Positions 39,303 through 48,378 of a stretch of DNA of 64,000 nucleotides are shown piece by piece. The first letter of the stretch is position 1; every line of letters starts with the position of its first letter. Below the pieces are notes generated by a model that saw nothing but the letters and a program-made list of their open reading frames with translations, was not told the origin of the DNA and made no database searches. The position numbers and the translations under genes were made by a program. The DNA comes from Pseudomonadota bacterium (GTDB lineage Bacteria; Pseudomonadota; Gammaproteobacteria; Burkholderiales; Rhodocyclaceae). The stretch lies in contig JAGTRU010000009.1 in the NCBI GenBank assembly GCA_018261905.1, positions 1 through 64,000 of the forward strand. Reading direction: 5' to 3'.

Positions 39303-39719
39303 ATGAACGAGCCTCGGCCCCCCGAGCTTGGCCTGGACCCGGCCAACGAATCGCCCTTCAAGGGCAAGACCGGCCTGCGCCGGGTGTGGAATGCGCTGCA
39401 TTACTCGCTGGCCGGCCTGCAGGCCGCCTATCTCTGCGAGGATGCCTTTCGCCAGGAAGCCTGGCTGGCCCTGCTGCTCATTCCGCTGGCCTTGTTCCTG
39501 CCGGTCTCCGGCATCGGCCAGGGCCTGATGGTGGGCAGCTTGTTGCTGGTGCTGGTCGTTGAACTGCTCAATTCGGCCATCGAGGCCGTGGTCGACCGGG
39601 TTAGCCTGGAAAACCACCGGCTGGCCAAACGCGCCAAGGACATCGGCAGCGCCGCCGTGCTCATCGCCTTGCTCAACGTCTTGGTGATCTGGTATTGCGT
39701 CCTCAAGGAGTTGTTCTGA
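39303..39719 (+). CDS. dgkA: Diacylglycerol kinase DgkA
   Basis: Small integral-membrane kinase, 138 residues, about three membrane helices after a soluble N-terminus of 30 residues. The conserved catalytic region VVELLNSAIEAVVDR and AKDIGSAAV are intact. Phosphorylates diacylglycerol to phosphatidate. GGGAG ribosome-binding site. Stop and the next GT4 start overlap (TGATG), tying diacylglycerol use to the second glycosyltransferase. A second, shorter copy is at 56805. Confidence 0.92.
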   Translation: MNEPRPPELGLDPANESPFKGKTGLRRVWNALHYSLAGLQAAYLCEDAFRQEAWLALLLIPLALFLPVSGIGQGLMVGSLLLVLVVELLNSAIEAVVDRVSLENHRLAKRAKDIGSAAVLIALLNVLVIWYCVLKELF

Positions 39720-40846
39720 TGCGGCTCGATATCGCTTTCGTCACCGAAACCTTCCCGCCGGAAATCAACGGGGTGGCGATGACCGTCGGCCGCCTGGTCG
39801 ACGGCCTGCGCGGCCGCGGGCACCGGGTCCGCGTCTTCCGTCCGAGCCAGGGCAAGGCGGATCTCGGCTCCGAACACGAAACGGCCATGCCCGGTCTGCC
39901 CCTGCCCGGCTATCCGGGGCTGCGCTTCGGTCTGCCGGCCGGTCGCCGGCTGGCCCGCCAATGGCGCCTGCAACGGCCGGACCTGGTGCATGTCGTCACC
40001 GAAGGGCCGCTCGGCTGGTCGGCCGTCAGCGTTGCCCGCCGCTTGGGCATCCCGGTGACTTCCGGTTTTCATACCAATTTCGATCGTTACAGCGTGCATT
40101 ACGGCCTGGGGTGGATGCGGCCGGGGGTCGCCGCCTATCTGCGCACCCTGCACCGGCGGACGCGGGCCACCATGGTGCCGACCGAAGCCCTGGCCGCCGA
40201 CCTGGCCGGCGAGGGGATCGGCGGCGTGCGCGTCGTCGGGCGCGGGGTCGATACCCAGCAGTTCGCCCCCGCCCGACGTTGCCACCAGTTGCGCGCCGCC
40301 TGGGGGCTGGCCGACGATGACCTGGCCTGCCTCTACGTCAGCCGGCTGGCGCCGGAAAAGAACCTGGCGCTGGTGCGGCGAACCTTTGCCGCGATCCAGG
40401 CAATTCACCCCGCCGCCCGCATGATCTGGGTCGGCGACGGGCCGTCGCGGGCGCGCCTGCAGGCCGAGCAGCCGACCGATCATTTTGCCGGGTTGCGGAT
40501 CGGTGACGATCTCGCCGCCCATTACGCCAGCGCCGATCTCTTTCTCTTCCCCAGCCTCAGCGAAACTTACGGCAACGTGGTCGCCGAGGCCATGGCCAGC
40601 GGCTTGCCGGTCCTCGCTTTTCGCAGCGCGGCGGCGGCCGAGTTGATCGCCAGCGGCATCGACGGGATCAGCATCGCGCCGGGCAACGAGGCGGCCTATA
40701 TTGCCGCGGCGCTGGCCCTGGTCGATAGCCCGCTCGCCTTGCGCGAAATGGGCCAGCGCGCCGCCCAGGCGATGCAGTCGCGGGGCTGGGGGAGCGTCGT
40801 CGAACGCTTCGAGAGCGTTGCCTGGGAGGCGCTCGGCCTGAGCTAG
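39719..40846 (+). CDS. GT4 glycosyltransferase coupled to dgkA
   Basis: 375 residues, GT-B fold. N-domain MRLDIAFVTETFPPEINGVA with NGVAMTVGRL, similar to lipid mannosyl/glucosyltransferases; C-domain LYVSRLAPEKNLALV, GDGPSRARL and SETYGNVVAEAMASGLPVL. ATG overlaps the dgkA stop behind AGGAG. Paralogue of the GT4 at 37372. Probably adds a sugar to a lipid acceptor; may extend the glycolipid made by the first GT4. Convergent with the porin gene (4-base overlap). Confidence 0.82.
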   Translation: MRLDIAFVTETFPPEINGVAMTVGRLVDGLRGRGHRVRVFRPSQGKADLGSEHETAMPGLPLPGYPGLRFGLPAGRRLARQWRLQRPDLVHVVTEGPLGWSAVSVARRLGIPVTSGFHTNFDRYSVHYGLGWMRPGVAAYLRTLHRRTRATMVPTEALAADLAGEGIGGVRVVGRGVDTQQFAPARRCHQLRAAWGLADDDLACLYVSRLAPEKNLALVRRTFAAIQAIHPAARMIWVGDGPSRARLQAEQPTDHFAGLRIGDDLAAHYASADLFLFPSLSETYGNVVAEAMASGLPVLAFRSAAAAELIASGIDGISIAPGNEAAYIAAALALVDSPLALREMGQRAAQAMQSRGWGSVVERFESVAWEALGLS

Positions 40847-42156
40847 AACTCGGTGTGCAGGCGTAGCGAGCTGATCTTGGCCGGGCCGCGGTCGGCGTTG
40901 TAGGCGGGGTTGGAAATGTGCTGGAAATCGCCGGTCAGCCACAGCTTGGGCAGTACCTGCCAACTGTAATAGGTTTCGATGATCGATTCCGGCCGGTAGT
41001 TGAGGGCGCCGTCGCCGATGAAGAAGGAGATGCCGCCCTTGGCCAGATAATCGCGGCGTTGCCGGGAGAGGCTGTTGTGCATCCAGGCCAGGCCGAAGGT
41101 GTCGTCGGCCCGGCCCCAGGCGGCGCCTTTCAGCGCCAGGCCGCTGGCCAGGGAAGCGTCGGCCTCGGTGAAAGCATAGGTTTCAGTGCGCCCGTCGGCG
41201 TGCATGGCGCGCAGGAAGAACCCGAGTTGGTCATTGATCGCCTGTTCGATATTGAGACCGAAACCGTACTTGATCTTGGCGCTGTTGCGGACCTGGGAGA
41301 TGGCTTCCGGATCGCTGCCCGGATGGCTATCCAGCCAGGCGCTGGCGTCGGCGAAGCTGGCCAGCACAGCGCGGTTGCGCCAGGCGAGGAGGCGGATCTT
41401 GCCCGGCTGTTGGGCGATCTGATGGCTGTGCTCGAGTTCGATCTGGTCGCCGTAGTGGCGCAGGATCTGGTTGTCGACCTTTTCGCCGTTCGGTTCCTGC
41501 GGGCCGCTCATCCGGCCGAAGCGGAAAACCCAGTCGTCCTGGTACCACTCGCCGGCGAAGCCCCAGCCGAAGCCGCGGGCGTCGGCGGCATAGTCGTAGG
41601 CGGTGCTGGCCATGTTGCTCCAGTTCAGGAACTGGCTGCGCGGGTCTTTGGCGTAGGCGTTGTTGTCGAAAATATCGAGGGCTGAAAAATTGCCGACGGT
41701 CAGCACGAAGCGCTTGTGCTCGATATTCCCGGCCAACTGGTTGATCGCCGAATCGACATGTTCGCTGTCGCCGCCCAGGTTCCAGGTCTGGCGCAGGAAC
41801 AGGCGCTGGCGATAGGCCTTCAGCTGGTTGCCGGAAACGCGAGTGGCCTCGCCATTGCTGAAACCCCCGAGACCGTTCAGGCCGGAAAGCGGGTTGCCCT
41901 GGCCAGCTTCGAGATTGAGGTAGATTTCACCGCCGCGCCACGGCCGCAGCCCGGCGAACAGCGTGGCGGTCGCCGTGTAGCCGTATTCCCCGCTGGCATC
42001 CAGACTATGCGCCCCGCTGTAGGGCGAGCGAAAGTTCTCCGAGCGCTGCCGGACATAGGTGACCTGGCCCTTGGCCTGCCAGTCTTCCGGGGCTTCGTCG
42101 GCCAGCGCGGACAGGCACAGGGTAAGGCCGAGCAGTAGGGCAATCGGGGTACGCAT
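40843..42156 (-). CDS. OprB-family carbohydrate-selective porin
   Basis: 437 residues, outer membrane. Signal peptide ending near LSALA-DEAP, then OprB-type barrel segments NFSALDIFDNNAYAKDPRSQ, SFLNWSNM-like stretch and the C-terminal ISNPAYNADRGP, ending in aromatic HTEF. Start ATG 42154-42156. OprB porins admit sugars. A PHO-box-like promoter precedes it, which would be unusual for a sugar porin. Confidence 0.88.
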   Translation of the reverse strand: MRTPIALLLGLTLCLSALADEAPEDWQAKGQVTYVRQRSENFRSPYSGAHSLDASGEYGYTATATLFAGLRPWRGGEIYLNLEAGQGNPLSGLNGLGGFSNGEATRVSGNQLKAYRQRLFLRQTWNLGGDSEHVDSAINQLAGNIEHKRFVLTVGNFSALDIFDNNAYAKDPRSQFLNWSNMASTAYDYAADARGFGWGFAGEWYQDDWVFRFGRMSGPQEPNGEKVDNQILRHYGDQIELEHSHQIAQQPGKIRLLAWRNRAVLASFADASAWLDSHPGSDPEAISQVRNSAKIKYGFGLNIEQAINDQLGFFLRAMHADGRTETYAFTEADASLASGLALKGAAWGRADDTFGLAWMHNSLSRQRRDYLAKGGISFFIGDGALNYRPESIIETYYSWQVLPKLWLTGDFQHISNPAYNADRGPAKISSLRLHTEF

Positions 42157-42191
42157 GATCGGGGCGCCGGGCAGAATGAGCAAAGCCGCGC

Positions 42192-42225
42192 ATTGTAGAT
42201 CGAGAAAATGACCGCGAGGTTACAA
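42192..42225 (-). promoter_or_regulatory. Candidate PHO box with correctly spaced -10 upstream of OprB-like porin
   Basis: Minus strand: TTGTAAC (42219-42225), four bases, CGGTCAT (42208-42214), exactly 10 bases, then TACAAT (42192-42197). The 11-base period and 10-base distance to the -10 match PhoB-dependent promoters. First half is weak (4 of 7), second good (6 of 7). Confidence 0.5.
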
Positions 42226-42264
42226 GGGCGGCCGGATGGCTTGCCCGGCCGCCGGTCCTGCCGG

Positions 42265-42648
42265 TTAATTGCGCTGGATCAGTTCGATCTTGTAACCATC
42301 CGGGTCGTCGACGAAGGCGATGATGGTCGTGCCGTGCTTCATCGGGCCGGCTTCGCGCACCACCTTGCCGCCGCGCGCCTTGATTGCGGCGCAGGCTGCC
42401 GCCGCGTCCGGCACGGCCAGGGCGATGTGACCATAGGCGTTGCCGAGTTCGTAGTTTTTCGTATCCCAGTTGTGGGTCAGTTCGAGCACGGCTTCCTTGT
42501 CTTCCGTGCCGTAGCCGACGAAAGCCAGCGTGAAGCGGCCTTCCGGATAATCGGTGCGGCGCAGCAACTGCATGCCGAGGACTTCGGTATAGAAGGCGAT
42601 GGAGGTGTCGAGGTCGACGACGCGGAGCATGGTATGGAGGAGGCGCAT
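42265..42648 (-). CDS. gloA: Lactoylglutathione lyase (glyoxalase I)
   Basis: Converts the methylglyoxal-glutathione adduct to S-lactoylglutathione. 127 residues. Metal ligands H5, E56, H74 and E122 are all present, and the FAFVGYG and [21 protein letters not shown] region ([15 protein letters not shown]) is classic short bacterial GloA. Upstream gap holds the third TTAG inverted repeat. Confidence 0.96.
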   Translation of the reverse strand: MRLLHTMLRVVDLDTSIAFYTEVLGMQLLRRTDYPEGRFTLAFVGYGTEDKEAVLELTHNWDTKNYELGNAYGHIALAVPDAAAACAAIKARGGKVVREAGPMKHGTTIIAFVDDPDGYKIELIQRN

Positions 42649-42651
42649 GGT

Positions 42652-42741
42652 AGTTATTAGTCGGTAGTTGTTAGATGTTAGTGGAGCTAGAGGGCGCTGG
42701 GGCGCCCTGGGTTTGGGGCCAAAGACTAGCGACTAATAACT
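42652..42741. repeat. TTAG-type inverted repeat, copy 3
   Basis: AGTTATTAGTCG (42652-42663) pairs perfectly with CGACTAATAACT (42730-42741). Between them AGGGCGC (42691-42697) and GCGCCCT (42702-42708) form a tight 7-bp hairpin. The right arm encodes the last residues and stop of the neighbouring protease gene. Shares its core with copies at 3312 and 3847. Confidence 0.7.
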
Positions 42742-43452
42742 GGCCACTAGCCTTCCCTGGGTCCGCAGTTCCATCCGGCGGGTTTTCCAGTCTGGGCAGA
42801 GTTGTTCCACTACAGACCAGAAACGTGGGCTGTGGTTCATTTCCCTGAGGTGGGCGAGTTCGTGGCAGACGACGTAGTCGACGATGGGCAGCGGCATGAA
42901 GAGCAGCCGCCAGTTGAGGGCGATGCCGCCGTGGTGGCTGCAACTGCCCCAACGGGTGCGGGCCGAGGACAGGCGGAGCGGCGGGACGGCGACGCCGAGC
43001 TGCGGGGCGTAAAGGGCAAGGCGTTCGAGGAAGACTGCGCGGGCTTTTTCGCGGATGGCTTTTTCCAGCAGTTGGTTGGCGCTGGTCGTCGGCGACGGCC
43101 ACAGGTGCAGTTTGTCGCCCAGCCATTGCCAGCGGGCCCGGCCGATCGGCGTGACGGTGATGGTCAGCCGGGTGCCGAGAATGGAAATCGCGCTGCCGTC
43201 GTTGATTTCGAGCTTGGCAGGGGCCGGGCGCTCGCGCCAGTCGGCCAGCTTGGCCAGCACCCACGGCCCGTGCTGGCGGATCAGGCCTTCGATGTCGCCG
43301 AGCCGGGCGGCCTGCGGCGCCGCGATGCGCAGGCCGCGCTGGTCGATGGACAGGCCGATGGTACGCCGCCGGCTGCGCCGCAAGCGATAGGCGACGTCTT
43401 CGCCGGCGATGGCGATGCGGTGGCTGGTTTCAGCTAGCGTTGTGCTGGACAT
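42733..43452 (-). CDS. YgjP-like zinc metalloprotease
   Basis: 239 residues, PF01863 type. Zinc-binding VCHELAHLREMNHSPRFW gives the HExxH helix (HELAH) and third ligand His; upstream RTRWGSCS and NWRLLFMP are also diagnostic. Cytoplasmic; substrate unknown. The C-terminus is encoded by the right arm of an inverted repeat. The start overlaps the plsC 3' end by 23 bases. Confidence 0.88.
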   Translation of the reverse strand: MSSTTLAETSHRIAIAGEDVAYRLRRSRRRTIGLSIDQRGLRIAAPQAARLGDIEGLIRQHGPWVLAKLADWRERPAPAKLEINDGSAISILGTRLTITVTPIGRARWQWLGDKLHLWPSPTTSANQLLEKAIREKARAVFLERLALYAPQLGVAVPPLRLSSARTRWGSCSHHGGIALNWRLLFMPLPIVDYVVCHELAHLREMNHSPRFWSVVEQLCPDWKTRRMELRTQGRLVASY

Positions 43453-44182
43453 CCGAATAGCGATGGGGCGAGAGACGCTGCATTTCCGCTTCGATCCAGG
43501 TTTCTGCCCGCTTGTTGACCTCTGCTTCGCTCATCCCGGTCGCGTCGAACGCCGGGCCGATGCTGATGGTGATGGTCCCGGGCTTTTTCAGGAAAGCCTG
43601 GCGCGGCCAGAGTTCGCCGGCGTTGTGGGCAATCGGCACGACCTGGCAGCCGACATGGGTCGCCAGGTAGGCGCCGCCGGGTTTGTAGCGTTTCTTCTGG
43701 CCGGGCGCGACGCGCGTGCCTTCCGGAAAAATGATGACGAAGAAGCCCTGTTGCAGCCGTTCCCGGCCCTGGGTGACGACCTGCTCAAGGGCGTCCTTGC
43801 CGGCGGCGCGGTCGATCGAAATCATTTTCATGGCGGCCAGGCCCCAGCCGACCAGCGGTACGCGCAGCAATTCCTTCTTGAGGACGAAGACGCTGTAGGC
43901 GCCGTTCGGCACGACGTCCTGCAGGGTCATCGTTTCCCAGGCGGACTGGTGCTTGGCAAGAATGACACAGGGTTCCTGCGGCATGTTTTCCCGGCCGATG
44001 ACCTGCGGCCGGATGCCGAGCAGGTTTTCGACGCCCCACTGGATGCCGAGGCGCCACAGCTTGCCCGCCCGGTAGCCCCAGAGACCGCGCAACAGCAGGG
44101 CGGCAGCGACCACCAGCGGGGCGGTGAGGATGGACCAGGCGAGCGCCCAGGCCATGAACAGCGTCGAACGGAGGGCGATCAT
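43430..44182 (-). CDS. plsC: 1-acyl-glycerol-3-phosphate acyltransferase (PlsC)
   Basis: Second acylation in phosphatidate synthesis, inner membrane. 250 residues, N-terminal hydrophobic segment, motif I KHQSAWET (HX4E rather than the common HX4D), motif III IIFPEGTR. The Glu form occurs in related PlsC-like proteins. Overlaps gmhB by 4 bases and the protease gene by 23. Confidence 0.9.
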   Translation of the reverse strand: MIALRSTLFMAWALAWSILTAPLVVAAALLLRGLWGYRAGKLWRLGIQWGVENLLGIRPQVIGRENMPQEPCVILAKHQSAWETMTLQDVVPNGAYSVFVLKKELLRVPLVGWGLAAMKMISIDRAAGKDALEQVVTQGRERLQQGFFVIIFPEGTRVAPGQKKRYKPGGAYLATHVGCQVVPIAHNAGELWPRQAFLKKPGTITISIGPAFDATGMSEAEVNKRAETWIEAEMQRLSPHRYSDVQHNAS

Positions 44183-44724
44183 GCCTTTTTACCTGTCAGG
44201 ATGAAGTCGACGGCGGTCGAGAGGTCGGCGAATTCCAGCGTGCCTTCCGGCAGATTGCCGTCGTTGCTGGTTTTTGTTCCTTTGCCGGTGCGCACCAGGA
44301 TCGGCAGGCAACCGACGACGGCACAGGCCTGCAGGTCGCGCAAGGAGTCGCCGATGGCCGGTACGCCCCGGAGATCGGCGTTGAGGGTTTGCGAAATGCG
44401 CTTGAACATGCCGGGCTTCGGTTTGCGGCAATCGCAATCGGAATCGGCCGGGTGCGGGCAGTAGAAAATCGCATCGACCCGGCCGCCGGCGGCGAACAGC
44501 GCCTTGTGCATCTTTTCGTGGATGCTGTTCAGCGTATCCATGTCAAACAGGCCGCGCCCGACGCCCGACTGGTTGGTCGCCACGACCACCTTGAAACCGC
44601 TCTGGTTGAGGCGGGCGATGGCTTCCAGGCTGCCGGGAATCGGCTTCCATTCCGCCGGGCTCTTGATGAACTGGGCGGAATCGAGATTGATCACGCCGTC
44701 GCGGTCGAGAATGACGAGTTTCAT
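44179..44724 (-). CDS. gmhB: D-glycero-beta-D-manno-heptose 1,7-bisphosphate 7-phosphatase
   Basis: HAD phosphatase of heptose synthesis for lipopolysaccharide inner core. 181 residues. Catalytic D7 and D9 in VILDRDGVIN, zinc-binding CPHPADSDCDCRKPKPGM and GDSLRDLQA. Followed by plsC in a short envelope-lipid operon downstream of glyS. Confidence 0.95.
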   Translation of the reverse strand: MKLVILDRDGVINLDSAQFIKSPAEWKPIPGSLEAIARLNQSGFKVVVATNQSGVGRGLFDMDTLNSIHEKMHKALFAAGGRVDAIFYCPHPADSDCDCRKPKPGMFKRISQTLNADLRGVPAIGDSLRDLQACAVVGCLPILVRTGKGTKTSNDGNLPEGTLEFADLSTAVDFILTGKKA

Positions 44725-44743
44725 GGCCGTGGTTTTCCGGGGC

Positions 44744-46852
44744 TCAGGTCGACAACTTGGACAGGTCGGCGACGCGGTTCATTGCGGCATGCAGATGGGC
44801 GAGCAGGCCGAGCCGGTTGGCGCGCAGGGCAGCGTCCTCGGCGTTGACCATGACGCCGTCGAAGAAGGCATCGACCGGCGCGCGCAGCGCGGCCAGGGTG
44901 GTCAGGGACTCGGTGTAGTCGCCGGTGTCGAAGGCCGCGTCGGCTTGCGGCACGATGTCGATCAGGGCTGCGTGCAGGGCGATTTCGGCGGCTTCCTGGA
45001 GAAGTGCCGCATTGACCGTCGGTTCGACGCTGCCTTCGACCTTCTTCAGGATATTGCCGACCCGTTTGTTGGCGGCGGCCAGGGCGGCGGCCTCGGGCAG
45101 CGCGGCAAAGGCGCGTACCGCCGTCAGGCGTTTCGGGATGTCGCCCAGGCGCTGCGGCCGTTGCGACACCACGGCATCGACTTCCTGCGCCGTGTAGCCC
45201 TGCTCGCGCAGGCTGCCGGCCAGACGGTCGTAGATGAAGTCGGTCAGGGCGTTAACGTTGAGCTGGAAGCCCTCGATGCCGTTGAACTGGGCAAACGTGC
45301 AGTCCAGTAGCAGGTAGAGCGGCAGATCGAGATCGCTTTCCGAGAGCATGCGAATGACGCCCAGCGCGTGGCGGCGCAACGCGAAAGGATCGCGGTCGCC
45401 GGTCGGGATCTGGCCGATGCCGAACATGCCGACCAGGGTTTCCAGCTTGTCGGCCAGCGCGACGACCGTGCCGACCAGGTTGCGCGGCAGGCTGTCGCCG
45501 GCGAAGCGCGGTTTGTAGTGATCCTCGATGGCGTCGGCGACGTCGCCGCGCAGGCCGTCGTGCAGCGCGTAATAGCGGCCCATGATGCCCTGCAGCTCGG
45601 GAAACTCGCCGACCATGTCGGTCAGCAGGTCGGCTTTGGCGAGCAGCGCCGCCTGGTCGGCTTTGTGGGCCAGCTCAAGGTCACGCAATTCATTGGCAAT
45701 GGCGCGGGCAATTGCCGCGACACGTTGCGTGCGCTCGCCCTGGGTGCCGAGCTTGTTGTGATAGACGACCTTGGACAGGCCGATGATGCGCGATTCCAGC
45801 GATTTCTTGCGGTCCTGGTCGAAGAAGAACTTGGCATCCGCCAGGCGCGGCCGCACGACGCGTTCGTTGCCGCCGATCACGGCCGAGGGATCTTCCGGGC
45901 TGATGTTGCTGACGACGAGGAACTTGTTGGTCAGCTTGCCGGCGGCGTCGAGCAGCGGGAAATACTTTTGGTTGGCCTTCATGGTCAGGATCAGGCATTC
46001 CTGCGGCACGGCGAGGAATTCTTCCTCGAACTGGCCGATCAGCACGTTGGGGCGTTCGACCAGGGCGGTGACTTCGTCGAGCAACGCATCGTCCTCGATC
46101 GGCTTGCCACCGGCCAGGGCGGCAGCGGCAGCGAGCTGGCGGGCGATTTCGGTGCGCCGTTCGGCGAAGGAGGCGATGACGGCGCCTTGGGTCGCCAGCT
46201 TGCCGGCGTACTCGTCGGCATGGGCAAAGACCACCGGATCGACGCTGGCTTCAAAACGGTGGCCGTGCGTTTCACGACCGGCGTTCAGGCCGAGCACGGC
46301 GAGTGGCACGATGTCCGAACCGTGCAGGGCCACCAGGCCATGCGCCGGGCGCACGAAATTGACGCTGCTCCAGCCGTCCTGCAACTGGTAAGTCATGACC
46401 TTGGGAATCGGCAGCGCAGCGAGCGCGCCTTCCAGCGCCTTCTGCAGGCCTTCGGCCAGCGTTGCGCCCTTGGCCAGACTTTCGTAAAACAGCACATCGG
46501 CCTTGCCATCGTTTTCGCGGCGCAGGTTCGGGACGCAGGAGGCATCGGCACCCAGCGCGCCGAGCTTCTTGAGCAGCGCCGGCGTTGCATTGCCAGCGGC
46601 GTCGAGACCGACGGCGACCGGCATGAGCTTTTGCACGACCGGCTTGTCGGCGGCCACCGTCAGCACGTCGGTAACATGCGCCGCCAGGCGGCGCGGCGAC
46701 GCGTAGGCGGTGAATATTGAAGTCGGCGCGGTCAGGCCGGCATTCTTCAGCGACTGGGTCAGGCTCTGGGCAAAGACTTCGCCCAGCTTCTTGAGCGCCT
46801 TGGGCGGCAGTTCTTCGACAAACAGTTCAACGAGCAGATTCTTGGACGACAT
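44744..46852 (-). CDS. glyS: Glycyl-tRNA synthetase beta subunit
   Basis: 702 residues, beta chain of the alpha2-beta2 glycyl-tRNA synthetase; contributes tRNA binding. The start LLVELFVEELPPKALKKL and GRYYALHDGL with VALADKLETLVGMF are typical. ATG 46850-46852, 2 bases after the glyQ stop. Confidence 0.97.
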   Translation of the reverse strand: MSSKNLLVELFVEELPPKALKKLGEVFAQSLTQSLKNAGLTAPTSIFTAYASPRRLAAHVTDVLTVAADKPVVQKLMPVAVGLDAAGNATPALLKKLGALGADASCVPNLRRENDGKADVLFYESLAKGATLAEGLQKALEGALAALPIPKVMTYQLQDGWSSVNFVRPAHGLVALHGSDIVPLAVLGLNAGRETHGHRFEASVDPVVFAHADEYAGKLATQGAVIASFAERRTEIARQLAAAAALAGGKPIEDDALLDEVTALVERPNVLIGQFEEEFLAVPQECLILTMKANQKYFPLLDAAGKLTNKFLVVSNISPEDPSAVIGGNERVVRPRLADAKFFFDQDRKKSLESRIIGLSKVVYHNKLGTQGERTQRVAAIARAIANELRDLELAHKADQAALLAKADLLTDMVGEFPELQGIMGRYYALHDGLRGDVADAIEDHYKPRFAGDSLPRNLVGTVVALADKLETLVGMFGIGQIPTGDRDPFALRRHALGVIRMLSESDLDLPLYLLLDCTFAQFNGIEGFQLNVNALTDFIYDRLAGSLREQGYTAQEVDAVVSQRPQRLGDIPKRLTAVRAFAALPEAAALAAANKRVGNILKKVEGSVEPTVNAALLQEAAEIALHAALIDIVPQADAAFDTGDYTESLTTLAALRAPVDAFFDGVMVNAEDAALRANRLGLLAHLHAAMNRVADLSKLST

Positions 46853-46854
46853 GA

Positions 46855-47787
46855 TCAGGCAGCTTTCTTTTCAATCTGGGCGAGAACTTCGGCTGCCCAT
46901 TCCTTCGGCGCCATCGGGAAGCCGAGGCGGGCGCGCGAGTCGAGGTAGGCTTGCGCCACGGCGCGGGCCAGGTTGCGGATGCGGCCGATGTAGGCGGCAC
47001 GTTCGGTCACCGAGATGGCGCCGCGCGCGTCGAGCAGGTTGAAGGTGTGGGCGGCTTTCAGCACCTGTTCGTAGGCCGGCAGCGCGAGCTGGGCGCCCAT
47101 CAGGTGCTGTGCCTGCTTCTCATGCGCGCCGAAGGCGTGGAACAGGAAGTCGACGTCGGAGTGCTCGAAGTTGTAGGTCGATTGCTCGACTTCGTTCTGG
47201 TGATAGACGTCGCCGTAAGTCAGGCCTTCCGTCCAGGTCAGGTCGTAGACGTTCTCGACGCCCTGCAGGTACATGGCCAGGCGTTCGATGCCATAGGTGA
47301 TTTCGCCGGTGATCGGCTTGCAGTCGATGCCGCCGACCTGCTGGAAGTAGGTGAATTGCGTCACTTCCATGCCGTTCATCCAGACTTCCCAACCGAGGCC
47401 CCAGGCGCCCAGGGTCGGGTTTTCCCAGTCGTCCTCGACGAAACGCACATCGTTCTTCTTGAGGTCGAAACCGAGGGCTTCGAGCGAGCCGAGGTAAAGC
47501 TCGAGGATATTGTCCGGTGCCGGCTTCAAGACCACCTGGAACTGGTAGTAGTGCTGCATGCGGTTCGGGTTTTCGCCGTAACGGCCGTCCTTGGGGCGGC
47601 GCGAGGGCTGCACGTAGGCGGCCTTCCACGGCTCGGGGCCGATGGCGCGCAGGAAGGTGGCGGTATGGCTGGTGCCGGCACCGACTTCCATGTCGTAAGG
47701 CTGGAGCAGGGCGCAGCCCTTGGCGCTCCAGTATTGCTGCAGGCGCAGGATGATTTCCTGAAAACTCGGTTTGTTGCTGGTCGTCAT
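46855..47787 (-). CDS. glyQ: Glycyl-tRNA synthetase alpha subunit
   Basis: 310 residues; catalytic class II chain. [20 protein letters not shown], motif-2-like [20 protein letters not shown] and [13 protein letters not shown] are nearly invariant. First gene of glyQ-glyS-gmhB-plsC. TAAAAT at 47818-47823 on the minus strand is a possible -10. Confidence 0.98.
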   Translation of the reverse strand: MTTSNKPSFQEIILRLQQYWSAKGCALLQPYDMEVGAGTSHTATFLRAIGPEPWKAAYVQPSRRPKDGRYGENPNRMQHYYQFQVVLKPAPDNILELYLGSLEALGFDLKKNDVRFVEDDWENPTLGAWGLGWEVWMNGMEVTQFTYFQQVGGIDCKPITGEITYGIERLAMYLQGVENVYDLTWTEGLTYGDVYHQNEVEQSTYNFEHSDVDFLFHAFGAHEKQAQHLMGAQLALPAYEQVLKAAHTFNLLDARGAISVTERAAYIGRIRNLARAVAQAYLDSRARLGFPMAPKEWAAEVLAQIEKKAA

Positions 47788-48188
47788 CGGACGCCCTCGG
47801 TAAGACGGAAAGCCGTGATTTTACTTGCTTTTGCGCCGGTCCGGCAGGGTGACGCCGTGCTTGGCATCGGCCTTGGGCGATTCCGCCGGATGCCGGGCCG
47901 ACTGGGGCGCCCGGCGCATCGAAAGCGGCGGCGACCTGTCGTCCGGGAACTTGCGATTCCCGCGGCGGTCAATTCTTCCGGCATTCCGTCGCCACTCCGG
48001 GTGGTCGACCTGATCGAGGAGGGGGGGGGTCCTGCCGGCAACAGGCTTTTTTCCGCCGGCTTACCGTCTCCTGAAGAGGTGCCCCAGAACTCGATCGGAC
48101 GGCGGCTCGGGGGAGGGTTTTAGCGCCCGGATTGGTGCGAATTTTGACCGTGGGCGCCAGTCATTTTTCCCTCCTGGATGGGGTGCGT
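47788..48188. other. Gap between glyQ and lytic transglycosylase gene
   Basis: About 400 bases without a supported gene. It contains the glyQ promoter side and a run of nine G (48021-48029). A minus-strand open stretch from 48060 down to the stop at 47821 has good length but no start or family resemblance; a frame break at the G run could hide a decayed gene. Confidence 0.5.
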
Positions 48189-48241
48189 TTGACAAAGTCC
48201 AATAAAATCAATAGACTGTGTTTCATGTTGCGGTGCAACAT
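48189..48241 (+). promoter_or_regulatory. Strong sigma-70 promoter with operator-like hairpin
   Basis: TTGACA (48189-48194), 17 bases, TAGACT (48212-48217). The transcript would start about 48224, exactly at a tight palindrome ATGTTGC-GGT-GCAACAT (48225-48241). TTGC-N3-GCAA resembles PhaR-type operators (TGC-N3-GCA), or may be a 5' stem-loop. Leader to the ATG about 155 bases. Confidence 0.7.
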
Positions 48242-48378
48242 CGTTCTCGTGAGGTGCCAGGCGTGGCGCCATGCGGGATTCGGGCCTTTTTGCTTCTCTG
48301 GTTCGTCGATGTCGTATCCCCTGTAACCGCCCTCTTGCGAAGTAGGTTTTCTCTAGAGGCAACAGTGAAGGAGGTCGC

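Noticed and set aside
47821..48060. Minus-strand open stretch upstream of glyQ
   Set aside because: No start codon except one giving about 33 residues, and no recognised family; the nine-G run could hide a frameshift but nothing supports it.
46951..48123. 390-codon plus-strand frame opposite glyQ continuing into the gap
   Set aside because: No family resemblance and no ribosome-binding site; antisense of glyQ.
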